Assembly (NCBI RefSeq): GCF_038397775.1
Contig: NZ_CP151650.1
Location: 1,984,001-2,048,000, forward strand
Length of the DNA: 64,000 bases
DNA from: Pseudomonas sp. RC10
GTDB taxonomy: Bacteria > Pseudomonadota > Gammaproteobacteria > Pseudomonadales > Pseudomonadaceae
Reading direction: 5' to 3'
A program made the position numbers and the translations under genes. Shown here one piece after another: positions 53,939 to 62,248 of the stretch (positions are counted from its first letter, which is position 1; every line of letters begins with the position of its first letter). The notes beneath the pieces were generated by a model that saw only the letters and a list, made by a program, of their open reading frames with translations, searched no databases and was not told the DNA's origin.

Positions 53939-54955
53939 ATGAATCATGGGTGGTTGGCGGTCGCTGTAATCGGCTGTTCTTTCGCGTTTACCTATTGGCT
54001 TCGGCGCTATGCATTGCATAAAAGCCTGCTGGATATTCCCAATGGCAGAAGCTCGCATACTGTCCCGACGCCTCGTGGCGGCGGTGTAGCCATTGTCGTA
54101 AGCTACCTGGTGGCGCTCGCGGTGCTGTTCGGCGAAGGCGTGCTGAGTTCAGCGGCGTTTGCGGCCATGGCGGGGGCTGGTCTGGGCATCGCAGCGCTTG
54201 GTTTTCTGGACGATCACGGGCATGTCGCTGCGCGTTGGCGTCTGCTGGGCCATTTTTTCGCCGCCATCTGGGCATTGTGCTGGCTGGGCGGACTGCCGCC
54301 GGTGACCTTTTTCGGTGCAACGTTTGAGTTGAGTTGGATCGGCCATGGGCTGGCGGCGCTCTATCTGGTGTGGTTGTTGAACCTCTATAACTTCATGGAC
54401 GGTATCGATGGCATTGCCAGTGTCGAAGCGGTCTGCGTGTGCCTGGGGGCCGCGCTGATCTACCTCTTGGGCGACCATGCCGAGATGATGTGGCAACCGT
54501 TGCTGCTGGCAGCTGCGGTTTTCGGTTTCCTGATCTGGAATTTTCCCCCTGCGAAAATCTTCATGGGGGATGCCGGAAGCGGGTTTTTGGGCATCATATT
54601 GGGCGTTTTGTCACTGCAGGCCGCGTGGATTTCCTCGCAGTTACTCTGGGCATGGCTTATTCTTCTCGGGGTTTTCATCGTAGACGCTACAGTTACCCTC
54701 ATCCGTCGCCTCGTCCGAGGAGACAAGATCTATGAGGCTCACCGAAGTCATGCTTACCAATTCGCCTCGCGCAAATATGGCAAGCACCTTCCAGTGACGT
54801 CCGCAGTCGGTGTAATCAACCTGTTCTGGCTGTTGCCGGTCGCCATTGCGGTCACCCACTTCGGTGTCGATGGGGCGATCGCTCTGATCGTCGCTTATGT
54901 CCCGTTGGTGATCCTGGTGATCGGGTTCAGGGCAGGACAACTTGAACGGAGCTGA
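53939..54955 (+). CDS. wbpL: WbpL-type glycosyl-1-phosphate transferase
   Basis: This 338-residue polytopic membrane enzyme of the WecA/MraY/WbpL family transfers an N-acetylated sugar-1-phosphate to undecaprenyl phosphate, starting O-antigen synthesis. The family motifs are LDIPNGRSSHTVPTPRGGGV, LGFLDDHGHVAARWR (Asp pair), LYNFMDGIDGIASVEAV, AKIFMGDAGSGFLGIILGVL and the late HRSHAYQFASRKYG. About ten helices are visible. It lies 88 bases upstream of wbpM, as in P. aeruginosa. Confidence 0.92.
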   Translation: MNHGWLAVAVIGCSFAFTYWLRRYALHKSLLDIPNGRSSHTVPTPRGGGVAIVVSYLVALAVLFGEGVLSSAAFAAMAGAGLGIAALGFLDDHGHVAARWRLLGHFFAAIWALCWLGGLPPVTFFGATFELSWIGHGLAALYLVWLLNLYNFMDGIDGIASVEAVCVCLGAALIYLLGDHAEMMWQPLLLAAAVFGFLIWNFPPAKIFMGDAGSGFLGIILGVLSLQAAWISSQLLWAWLILLGVFIVDATVTLIRRLVRGDKIYEAHRSHAYQFASRKYGKHLPVTSAVGVINLFWLLPVAIAVTHFGVDGAIALIVAYVPLVILVIGFRAGQLERS

Positions 54956-55058
54956 ATGCCCCGTCGGGCGGCAGGGGTGGTGTATTTCTTGCGTCATGCT
55001 GGAATCAAGCACCCATGTTTCAGGTCGATAGGAGATTGAACTCGTGATCGAGGGATTC

Positions 55059-57053
55059 ATGGAAAAGTTGCGCGTCATGTTGCTCGCGTTGCCGCGTCGT
55101 TATAAACGAATCATTCAGGTCGCGACAGACGTCTGCCTGGTCTGGTTCGCGCTGTGGATGGCCTTCGTAGTCCGCCTCGGCATCGACGACCTGATCAATC
55201 CACTGACCATTCACACCTGGCTGTTTGCTAGCGCGCCTGTCATTGCCATTCCCTTGTTCATCCGAATTGGCATGTACCGGGCGGTCATGCGCTATTTCGG
55301 CAATGATGCGCTGGTGGCGATCATCAAGGCGGTCAGCCTGTCGGCGCTGATTCTGGGCGTTGTGGTGTATCTCTACAGCAACCATCAGCACGTCGTGCCG
55401 CGCTCGGTAATGTTCAACTACTGGTGGCTGAGCCTGGTGATGATCGGCGGCCTGCGCCTCGCGATGCGTCAGTATTTTTTGGGCGACTGGTTCTCCGCCG
55501 TGCAGCATGTTCCGTTTGCCACGCGCGATGACGGCTTGCCGAAAGTCGCGATCTACGGCGCAGGTGCCGCTGGCAACCAACTGGTGGCGGCGCTGCGGAT
55601 GGGCCGTTCGATGCGCCCAGTGGCGTTTATCGACGATGACGATTCCATCTCCAACCGCGTGATTTCCGGGCTGCAGGTCTACAAGCCCAAACACATCCAG
55701 CAAATGATCGACGTGACCGGGGCACAGGAGATACTGCTGGCAATCCCGTCCTCGGCCAGAGCGCGTCGTCGGGAAATCCTCGGGTTTCTGGAAGGGTTCC
55801 CGCTTCACGTGCGCAGTGTGCCGAATTTTTCCGATCTGGCCGCTGGCCGGGTGAAAGTCGATGACCTTCAGGAAGTCGACATCGCCGACCTGTTGGGACG
55901 CGATGCCGTACCTGCCCAGGAAGACCTGCTGGAACACTGCATCAAGAATCAATGCGTGCTGGTGACCGGGGCGGGTGGCTCGATCGGTTCGGAGCTGTGC
56001 CGTCAGATCGTGCTGCACAAACCCACCACGCTGTTGCTGCTGGACCACAGCGAATTCAACCTCTATACGATCCTCTCGGAGCTGGAGCGACGCATTGCGC
56101 GTGAGTCTTTGAAGGTCAAAGTGCTGCCGATCCTTGGCTCCGTGCGTAACCATGCCAAGTTGCTGGACGTGATGAAGACTTGGCGGGTGGACACCGTTTA
56201 CCACGCTGCGGCCTATAAACACGTGCCAATGGTCGAGCACAATATTGCTGAAGGCGTGATCAACAACGTGGTGGGGACATTGAACGCGGCGCAGGCGGCG
56301 TTGCAGGCGGGGGTCTCCAACTTTGTGCTGATTTCCACCGACAAGGCCGTGCGACCCACCAACATCATGGGCAGCACCAAGCGGCTGGCCGAGCTGATCT
56401 TGCAGGCATTGAGCCGCGAAACAGCGCCAGTGATGTTCGGCGACCGGGCGAACGTGCACCAAGTGAACAAGACCCGATTCATCATGGTGCGATTCGGCAA
56501 CGTGCTGGGCTCGTCCGGCTCGGTGATTCCGCTGTTCCACTCGCAGATCAAATCAGGCGGTCCTCTGACCGTTACGCACCCGAAGATCACCCGGTACTTC
56601 ATGACCATTCCAGAAGCCGCGCAATTGGTGATTCAGGCGGGTTCGATGGGGCAGGGCGGCGACGTGTTTGTGCTCGACATGGGCGAGCCGGTGAAAATCA
56701 TCGAACTGGCCGAGAAAATGGTTCATCTGTCTGGGCTCAGCATCCGTTCAGACAAGAACCCTCATGGCGACATCTCCATCGAGTTCACCGGGCTGCGTCC
56801 GGGTGAGAAGCTTTACGAGGAGCTGTTGATCGGCGACAACGTGGCGGTGACCAGTCACCCGATGATCATGAGCGCTCAAGAGGATCACCTGTCGTGGGAT
56901 GCGTTCAAGCAGAGCCTGACGCTGCTCCTCAAGGCGCTGGATGACGATGATTACGACAAAGTGCGCCAGATCCTGGGCGACACGGTCAGCGGCTACGCAC
57001 CGGAAGGTGAGATCGTCGACTGGATTCACCAACAACGCCGTAACGAGCCGTGA
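55059..57053 (+). CDS. wbpM: WbpM-type UDP-sugar 4,6-dehydratase
   Basis: This 664-residue inner membrane protein has four N-terminal helices (about residues 15-120), a first Rossmann segment (VAIYGAGAAGNQLVAALRMG) and a C-terminal SDR dehydratase domain with VLVTGAGGSIGSELCRQIVL, FVLISTDKAVRPTNIMGSTK and TRYFMTIPEAAQLVIQAGSM. It makes UDP-4-keto-6-deoxy-GlcNAc for QuiNAc/FucNAc-type sugars. As in WbpM and FlaA1-like enzymes, the usual SDR YxxxK is altered around the Met-Gly-Ser-Thr-Lys segment. ATG 55059 has GAGGG before it; a GTG at 55044 is an alternative. Length fits WbpM. Confidence 0.93.
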   Translation: MEKLRVMLLALPRRYKRIIQVATDVCLVWFALWMAFVVRLGIDDLINPLTIHTWLFASAPVIAIPLFIRIGMYRAVMRYFGNDALVAIIKAVSLSALILGVVVYLYSNHQHVVPRSVMFNYWWLSLVMIGGLRLAMRQYFLGDWFSAVQHVPFATRDDGLPKVAIYGAGAAGNQLVAALRMGRSMRPVAFIDDDDSISNRVISGLQVYKPKHIQQMIDVTGAQEILLAIPSSARARRREILGFLEGFPLHVRSVPNFSDLAAGRVKVDDLQEVDIADLLGRDAVPAQEDLLEHCIKNQCVLVTGAGGSIGSELCRQIVLHKPTTLLLLDHSEFNLYTILSELERRIARESLKVKVLPILGSVRNHAKLLDVMKTWRVDTVYHAAAYKHVPMVEHNIAEGVINNVVGTLNAAQAALQAGVSNFVLISTDKAVRPTNIMGSTKRLAELILQALSRETAPVMFGDRANVHQVNKTRFIMVRFGNVLGSSGSVIPLFHSQIKSGGPLTVTHPKITRYFMTIPEAAQLVIQAGSMGQGGDVFVLDMGEPVKIIELAEKMVHLSGLSIRSDKNPHGDISIEFTGLRPGEKLYEELLIGDNVAVTSHPMIMSAQEDHLSWDAFKQSLTLLLKALDDDDYDKVRQILGDTVSGYAPEGEIVDWIHQQRRNEP

Positions 57054-57240
57054 GTCCGACACTTCCGCTTACGCTGTGATTTTTTCTGCTTAATCGCTGT
57101 AGCGCCCGTATTCCTTAGGCTTGCGGGCGGTACACATTCCGTCACTCATCCCCGCATTGACCCTTCATGACCATCGTCTAGGTTTGGAAAGCAGCTCAGG
57201 AATGCTGTTTCCCCACCCACGATGTCATGGAGCGTTACTC

Positions 57241-57573
57241 ATGCGTATGTCCTATCTGTCGTCCCTCCTGTTCGGCCTGCTGGCCAGCACTTCCGTTGCC
57301 ATCAACGCGGCACCCGCCGCTTCGGCAACTCCCAACGCCCCCGCGCCTGCGGTTGCTGCACCTTCGGAGCAGAGCGAGCGTATCAACCTCAACACCGCTT
57401 CTGCGGAAGCCCTGCAAAAAACGCTGTCAGGAATCGGTGCAGCCAAGGCGGAGGCGATCGTCGCCTATCGTGACGAAAACGGCGCGTTTACGTCGGTCGA
57501 TGAGTTGATCGAAGTCAAAGGTATCGGCAAGGCATTGCTGGACAAAAATCGGGATAAACTCGCCATCGACTGA
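57241..57573 (+). CDS. comEA: ComEA-like helix-hairpin-helix protein
   Basis: This 110-residue exported protein has a signal peptide (MRMSYLSSLLFGLLASTSVA, cleaved near NAA), an Ala/Pro-rich linker and a helix-hairpin-helix DNA-binding domain (RINLNTASAEALQKTLSGIG and VDELIEVKGIGKALLDKNRD). ComEA binds DNA in the periplasm during uptake. The position after wbpM matches what I recall for PA3140. GGAG lies 9 bases before the ATG at 57241; the ORF extends in frame to 57121 without a better start. It ends at a strong terminator. Confidence 0.88.
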   Translation: MRMSYLSSLLFGLLASTSVAINAAPAASATPNAPAPAVAAPSEQSERINLNTASAEALQKTLSGIGAAKAEAIVAYRDENGAFTSVDELIEVKGIGKALLDKNRDKLAID

Positions 57574-57590
57574 CCGCTGCATGACATGGA

Positions 57591-57620
57591 AAAGACCGAT
57601 CACTGATCGGTCTTTTTTTT
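57591..57620 (+). terminator. Rho-independent terminator of the comEA-like gene
   Basis: AAAGACCGATC, loop ACT, GATCGGTCTTT is an exact 11-base stem followed by further Ts, 17 bases after the stop. Confidence 0.93.
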
Positions 57621-57663
57621 GGCCGTAGCCCGGGGCTTGTCGCTGTAACGGAGCAGCGAGGGG

Positions 57664-57706
57664 TTGACATTGAAAATGTCGTTCAACATATAATTTTCTA
57701 AATTAT
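57664..57706 (+). promoter_or_regulatory. Promoter and operator of the SDR-fabF-like operon
   Basis: TTGACA (57664-57669) and TATAAT (57689-57694) are perfect boxes with a 19-base spacer. ATAATTT (57690-57696), TCT, AAATTAT (57700-57706) is an exact inverted repeat over the -10, and GACATT-GAA-AATGTC (57666-57680) is another between the boxes. Such nested repeats suggest repression; the convergent TetR gene at 59942 is a candidate repressor. Confidence 0.65.
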
Positions 57707-57755
57707 GGGCGTAATATGCGCTCGTTGCTATTCTCACTGTCCACGGAGAAACCCC

Positions 57756-58562
57756 ATGAGCACGACCCACACCCAAGGTACAGCCCTGATTACTGGCGCT
57801 TCTTCAGGCATCGGTGCCACGTACGCGAACCGGTTGGCCAAACGGGGATACGACCTGTTGTTGGTCGCACGGGATCAGACACGGCTTGAGGCGCTGGCCG
57901 CCGATCTGCGCAAGACAACGTCCGTCAACGTTGAAGTGCTCAAGGCCGATCTCACCAACGCGTCAGACATTTCCACGGTCGAGCAACGCTTGCGCAACGA
58001 CGCTTCGATCACGCTGCTGTTGAACAACGCCGGTGTGGCCTCCAACAGTCCATTGGCAGAGGCCGACCTGAACGAGGTCAATCGCCTCATTCAGCTCAAT
58101 ATCGTGGCGCTGACTCACCTGGCGTCGGCCGCAGCGGCTGGCTTCCTGGCGCGTGGCCGTGGCGCTATCGTCAATATCGCCTCGGTGGTGCCGATGATCC
58201 CCGAACGCTTCAACGCCGTGTACACCGCCAGCAAGGCCTATGTGCTGAGCCTGACCCAGTCGTTGAACGCTGAGATTGGCGACAAGGGCGTGCAGATCCA
58301 GGCCGTCATGCCTGGGGCGACGCGCACCGAAATCTGGGAGCGCGCAGGCATGGACCTGAACGCATTTCCCCCTGAGATGGTGATGGACGTGAACGAGATG
58401 GTTGACGCGGCCTTGGCCGGGTTCGATCAGAAAGAGCTGGTGACCATTCCATCGCTGGCCAACGCTGCCGAGTGGGATGCTTTCGTCAGCGCGCGCTTGG
58501 CACTGGGTCCGAATCTTTCGTTGCAGCACGCGGCAGCGCGCTACAAAACGCCAGGCGCTTGA
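57756..58562 (+). CDS. Short-chain dehydrogenase/reductase
   Basis: This 268-residue SDR oxidoreductase has TALITGASSGIGATYANRLA (residues 9-28), LLLNNAGVASNSPLAEADLN and the catalytic NIASVVPMIPERFNAVYTAS followed by K, so Ser/Tyr/Lys are present. The substrate is unknown; it belongs to the classical group that includes ketoacyl reductases. GGAG lies 8 bases before the ATG at 57756. The promoter region holds two palindromes. A FabF-like gene follows 43 bases later and is probably co-transcribed. Confidence 0.9.
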   Translation: MSTTHTQGTALITGASSGIGATYANRLAKRGYDLLLVARDQTRLEALAADLRKTTSVNVEVLKADLTNASDISTVEQRLRNDASITLLLNNAGVASNSPLAEADLNEVNRLIQLNIVALTHLASAAAAGFLARGRGAIVNIASVVPMIPERFNAVYTASKAYVLSLTQSLNAEIGDKGVQIQAVMPGATRTEIWERAGMDLNAFPPEMVMDVNEMVDAALAGFDQKELVTIPSLANAAEWDAFVSARLALGPNLSLQHAAARYKTPGA

Positions 58563-58605
58563 ATGGGCGTCGGGTCTACGTACTGAAAGCTGAAAAGGTG
58601 AACGC

Positions 58606-59880
58606 ATGAGCGAACGTCGCATTGTAGTGACGGGGATGGGACTGGTGACGCCATTGGGCACCGGGGTCGAGGCTGTATGGCGCCGATTGCTTGAAGGGCG
58701 TTCCGGCATCGTCCGGTTGCCTGACGAAACCGTGGCGGACTTACCTGGCAAAGTGGGTGGCGTCGTGCCACTGCTGGCTGACGACCCCGAGGCGGGGTTC
58801 GACGCCGACAAGGCAGCGCCCCCCAAAGAACAGAAGAAAATGGACCGCTTCATTCTGTTCGCCCTCGCGGCGGCTCAGGAAGCGGTCGCACAGGCGGGCT
58901 GGACCCCTTCGACAGAAGAGGAGCGTGAGCGCACGGCGACGATCATCGGCTCCGGCATCGGCGGCTTCGTGTCCATTTCGGATGCCGTACGCACCACTGA
59001 TAGCCGTGGCCCGCGCCGACTGTCGCCGTTCACCATCCCGTCGTTTCTGGTCAACCTGGCCGCGGGGCACGTGTCAATTCAGCACGGCTTCAAGGGTCCG
59101 TTGGGCGCACCGGTGACGGCGTGTGCCGCCGGGGTGCAAGCCATTGGCGACGCGGCGCGGATGATTCTGGCCGGTGAGGCCGACGTCGCCATCTGTGGCG
59201 GCGCCGAGGCCTGTGTCGACCGCGTGGCGCTGGGCGGCTTTGCGGCGGCGCGGGCGTTGTCGAGCGACTTCAACGACACGCCAGAGCGTGCGTCCCGCCC
59301 TTTTGATCGGGATCGCGACGGTTTTGTCATGGGCGAGGGCGCAGGCATCGTCGTGATCGAAACCCTGGACCACGCGCTGGCCCGGGGTGCGAAACCCATC
59401 GTCGAACTGGTGGGATATGGCACCAGCGCCGATGCCTATCACCTGACGGCAGGGCCGGAAGATGGCAGCGGGGCGCGTCGTGCGATGCAGGCGGCGATTC
59501 GTCAGGCGGGCATCAAACCGTCAGACATTCAGCACCTCAACGCGCACGCCACCTCCACGCCGGTGGGCGACAAAGGAGAAATGGCGGCGATCAAAAAGCT
59601 GTTCGGCGACCAGAATGGCATCGCGGTCACTTCAACCAAGTCCGCTACCGGGCACTTGTTGGGTGCGGCGGGCGGGATCGAAGCGATCTTCACCGCGTTG
59701 GCCATTCGCGACCAGATCGCCCCGATGACGCTCAATCTGGATAATCCGGACGAAGCCGCCACGGGGATCGACATCGTGCACGGCGAGGCACGCCCGATGG
59801 CGATCGAGTACGCATTGTCGAACGGGTTCGGCTTTGGCGGGGTGAACGCCAGCGCGCTGTTCCGACGCTGGCATCCTTGA
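58606..59880 (+). CDS. FabF-like beta-ketoacyl-ACP synthase II
   Basis: This 424-residue condensing enzyme has the nucleophile Cys in PVTACAAGVQAIGDAARM (about residue 172), the first His in LNAHATSTPVGDKGEMAAI and the second in STKSATGHLLGAAGGIEAIF, so the Cys-His-His triad is intact. It is an orphan: no acpP, fabD or fabG lies beside it, and primary fabF sits with them elsewhere in pseudomonads. With the adjacent SDR it may form a specialised two-enzyme fatty-acid or secondary lipid branch. It begins with a normal start and ends at a bidirectional terminator. Confidence 0.9.
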   Translation: MSERRIVVTGMGLVTPLGTGVEAVWRRLLEGRSGIVRLPDETVADLPGKVGGVVPLLADDPEAGFDADKAAPPKEQKKMDRFILFALAAAQEAVAQAGWTPSTEEERERTATIIGSGIGGFVSISDAVRTTDSRGPRRLSPFTIPSFLVNLAAGHVSIQHGFKGPLGAPVTACAAGVQAIGDAARMILAGEADVAICGGAEACVDRVALGGFAAARALSSDFNDTPERASRPFDRDRDGFVMGEGAGIVVIETLDHALARGAKPIVELVGYGTSADAYHLTAGPEDGSGARRAMQAAIRQAGIKPSDIQHLNAHATSTPVGDKGEMAAIKKLFGDQNGIAVTSTKSATGHLLGAAGGIEAIFTALAIRDQIAPMTLNLDNPDEAATGIDIVHGEARPMAIEYALSNGFGFGGVNASALFRRWHP

Positions 59881-59888
59881 GGCAACGG

Positions 59889-59921
59889 AAAAGCCCCTGA
59901 CGGTCATGTCAGGGGCTTTTT
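59889..59921. terminator. Bidirectional terminator between fabF-like and tetR
   Basis: AAAAGCCCCTGAC (59889-59901) and GTCAGGGGCTTTTT (59908-59921) form a strong stem with T-runs on both strands, between convergent genes. Confidence 0.92.
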
Positions 59922-59941
59922 CATATCAGGCTTCGGCGATT

Positions 59942-60508
59942 TCAAGCTTCGGCGATTTGCTGCTTCAGCTGCTCGCGGGTGGTTTGCAGGATGCGTTCGG
60001 CCAGTTGCGGGTCTTTTGCACTGCGAGCGAGCACCATCGCCCCAACAAGGCCCGCCATGATCATCACGCTTTTGTCGCGGCTCTCCTGTTGGCTCGGCAT
60101 GCCGGTTTCGAGGGTGGACAGCATGCGGTGGATCAGTTCGTCGGTGATCTCGCTTGGCTGGCCGCGCTGGCCCAGTTCCGACGACATGGTGGTCAACGGG
60201 CAGCCTTCTTCCGGTTGAGTCCGGTGCTCGGGTGCCAGGTACATGTCGATGAACGCTGCGGCGGATTCGTCTCCCGCCAGCTTTGCGGCCCGTGATTCAT
60301 TCAATTGGTCGACGGCACACCGCAGTGCTTTCTCGACCAGATCGTCCTTGGATTTGAAATGGGCATAAAAGCCACCATGAGTCAGGCCCAGTGCCTTCAT
60401 CAATGGCTGCAAACCGGTGGCGCCGATGCCGTCACGACGAAAGCGTGAAGCCGCTTCGTGAAGGATGCGCTGATGGGTCTGGGCTTTATGATCTTCGGCG
60501 TAACGCAT
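59942..60508 (-). CDS. TetR-family transcriptional regulator
   Basis: This 188-residue regulator has an N-terminal TetR helix-turn-helix (KAQTHQRILHEAASRFRRDG, then LMKALGLTHGGFYAHFKSKD, residues 8-56) and a ligand domain with EEGCPLTTMSSELGQRGQPS, like the YafC/NemR-type group. It may control the convergent SDR-fabF-like operon, which has palindromic operators at its promoter, though the gene is about 2.2 kb away. The ligand is unknown. Confidence 0.85.
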   Translation of the reverse strand: MRYAEDHKAQTHQRILHEAASRFRRDGIGATGLQPLMKALGLTHGGFYAHFKSKDDLVEKALRCAVDQLNESRAAKLAGDESAAAFIDMYLAPEHRTQPEEGCPLTTMSSELGQRGQPSEITDELIHRMLSTLETGMPSQQESRDKSVMIMAGLVGAMVLARSAKDPQLAERILQTTREQLKQQIAEA

Positions 60509-60650
60509 TGAACGAGCCTCCCGCTTTGGCTCTTGAAATGGTGATCGACATTTTTACACGTATGGTGCGCCAATGCAGTATCCACTTTTCGAGCCAGGTT
60601 GCCATTGGTCAGAAGGTCACACTCAGAAGGTCAGCGTCAGAACGTGGGTT

Positions 60651-61418
60651 TCACTTCGGCCCCATCATCTTCGCCAGCACTTCGGGCCGTGGCGCGCCTT
60701 GCTGTTGTTGCAAATGGCCGGCGGCGTCCTTGTAGAAAATCGACGGGGTTGCTGACAGGCCGAAGTCGGTCATCAGCTTCATGTTGGCGTCGAGCTTGGC
60801 CTGAATGTCCTTGGGAATCGTGGACATTGCTTTCAGGGTGCTGCTCTGGCCAGCCTGCTCGTGTTTTTGCAGCGCGGTTTCGGGGTTGGCGTCGGCAAGG
60901 AGGGTTGCGGCCTTGGCAGCGCTGTCTTCGCGGATCACGCCGACCATGATGTGGCGCAACTGGACCTTGCCGGATTTGACCCATGGCCGCGCCTGTTCCC
61001 AGAACATGTTGCAGTAAGGACAGTTGGCGTCGCTGAACAGGTAGATGACCTTGGGCGCGGTTTTAGCGCCATCGGCGATCCAGGTGCTGTTCTCCATCTG
61101 GCTCCACACTGCCTTGGTCATGGGCTCATAGACCAGTTTTTGCAGCGGCGCTTCGCTCAGGTCTTCGCCTTTCTCATCGAACAGATTCCCGGCCAGTACG
61201 TGTTTACCATCGGACGTCAGGTAGAACGCCATGGCCTGTTGTTGGTATTGCGCGGCGTAGCCTTTCAGCCCGCCCGGCGCATCGAACGTACCTTTGATGG
61301 TGGCGCCCTTGGCTTCCAGCGCCTTGATCGGTGCAGGCAATTCTTCGGCCTGTACCCATGCGCCTTGCAGCGCGATCAAGCCCGAGGCGGCCAAAACGGA
61401 AAGTCGCATGAAACTCAT
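60651..61418 (-). CDS. dsbG: DsbG-type periplasmic disulfide isomerase/reductase
   Basis: This 255-residue exported protein has a signal peptide (MSFMRLSVLAASGLIALQGA), an N-terminal dimerisation domain and a thioredoxin domain with IYLFSDANCPYCNMFWEQAR (C-x-x-C) and the cis-Pro loop LSATPSIFYKDAAGH. DsbG protects single cysteines from oxidation and is reduced by DsbD. GGAG lies 6 bases before the ATG, which overlaps the stop of the TlpA-fusion gene. The three genes match the dsbG-PA2477-dsbD2 order of P. aeruginosa. Confidence 0.92.
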   Translation of the reverse strand: MSFMRLSVLAASGLIALQGAWVQAEELPAPIKALEAKGATIKGTFDAPGGLKGYAAQYQQQAMAFYLTSDGKHVLAGNLFDEKGEDLSEAPLQKLVYEPMTKAVWSQMENSTWIADGAKTAPKVIYLFSDANCPYCNMFWEQARPWVKSGKVQLRHIMVGVIREDSAAKAATLLADANPETALQKHEQAGQSSTLKAMSTIPKDIQAKLDANMKLMTDFGLSATPSIFYKDAAGHLQQQQGAPRPEVLAKMMGPK

Positions 61419-62248
61419 TGAATGCTCCTAGAAAGAGAGGGCGTTGGTTCGCTGATGACGTCCAGAGAATGCCGAAGGCTGGCGCTGGACAGTTCGCCCA
61501 TGTGCGTCCCCGACATGCGTCCGTCAGGGCCATAGAAAAGGGTGGTCGGCAGGGCGGCTGACCCCACGTGCTCCGCCAATTGGCCGTTGACGTCGAACAA
61601 CACGTTGTCCAGATGCAGACCCTGGCTCGCGAAAAAAGTCGCGACGTCGCGGGGCGTTTCACCCTGATTGATGAATAGAAAAGTCACGTCGGCGTTGGCC
61701 TGTTGCGCGGCTTGCAAGACGGGCATTTCGCGGCGGCAGGGCGGGCACCAGGTTGCCCAGAGGTTGACCACCAGCGGCTTGCCCTGAAAATCACGGACGT
61801 GCACCGGCTGGCCCGCAGCGTTGAGCACGGTCATGTCAGGCAGCCGGGCATCCGCGTGCCACACGCTCATCCCCCATCCTGCCAGCCACCAGAACAGCAG
61901 GCCGCTCGCCACGCCTGCCCCCAACGGCTTTCGCACGGCGGGCCGGTTCCAGCCCCAGATCACGCTGCCGATCAGAACCGTCACGAGCCCGGGCCAGACC
62001 AGAAACCCGCCGTCACGGATGTCGATGATATTGAAGGGGTGGCGCCGGTACTGGCTCCAATAAGCAATCACGAAACCGAGCCGCGCGACCAGCACGCCGA
62101 CCACGAACAGCCCAAAGATCGCGCGCTCGGGGTTCACCTTCCGCCGACGTCCGACGAGCCAGCCCACCAGCGTTGCCAGCGCCAACGCGCCGAGCAACAA
62201 CAGGTGATCAATCGCCAGGGCGAAAGGACCAAGGGCGACGCTCAGCAT
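61415..62248 (-). CDS. Lgt-like/TlpA fusion thioredoxin-fold membrane protein
   Basis: This 277-residue protein has four or so N-terminal helices (about residues 10-125) with ARLGFVIAYWSQYRRHPFNI followed by IDIRDGGFLVWPGL, resembling the first part of prolipoprotein diacylglyceryl transferase. A TlpA/ResA-like domain follows: LVVNLWATWCPPCRREMPVL with the C-x-x-C and LPTTLFYGPDGRM with the cis-Pro. The Lgt part is short and may serve only as a membrane anchor. ATG at 62248 overlaps the dsbD stop, and its stop overlaps the dsbG start, so the trio is coupled. Confidence 0.85.
   Translation of the reverse strand: MLSVALGPFALAIDHLLLLGALALATLVGWLVGRRRKVNPERAIFGLFVVGVLVARLGFVIAYWSQYRRHPFNIIDIRDGGFLVWPGLVTVLIGSVIWGWNRPAVRKPLGAGVASGLLFWWLAGWGMSVWHADARLPDMTVLNAAGQPVHVRDFQGKPLVVNLWATWCPPCRREMPVLQAAQQANADVTFLFINQGETPRDVATFFASQGLHLDNVLFDVNGQLAEHVGSAALPTTLFYGPDGRMSGTHMGELSSASLRHSLDVISEPTPSLSRSIQ

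Noticed and set aside
53939-57053. wbpL-wbpM as a newly acquired island
   Set aside because: Codon use and GC are like the surroundings, and the pair is at its conserved chromosomal place.
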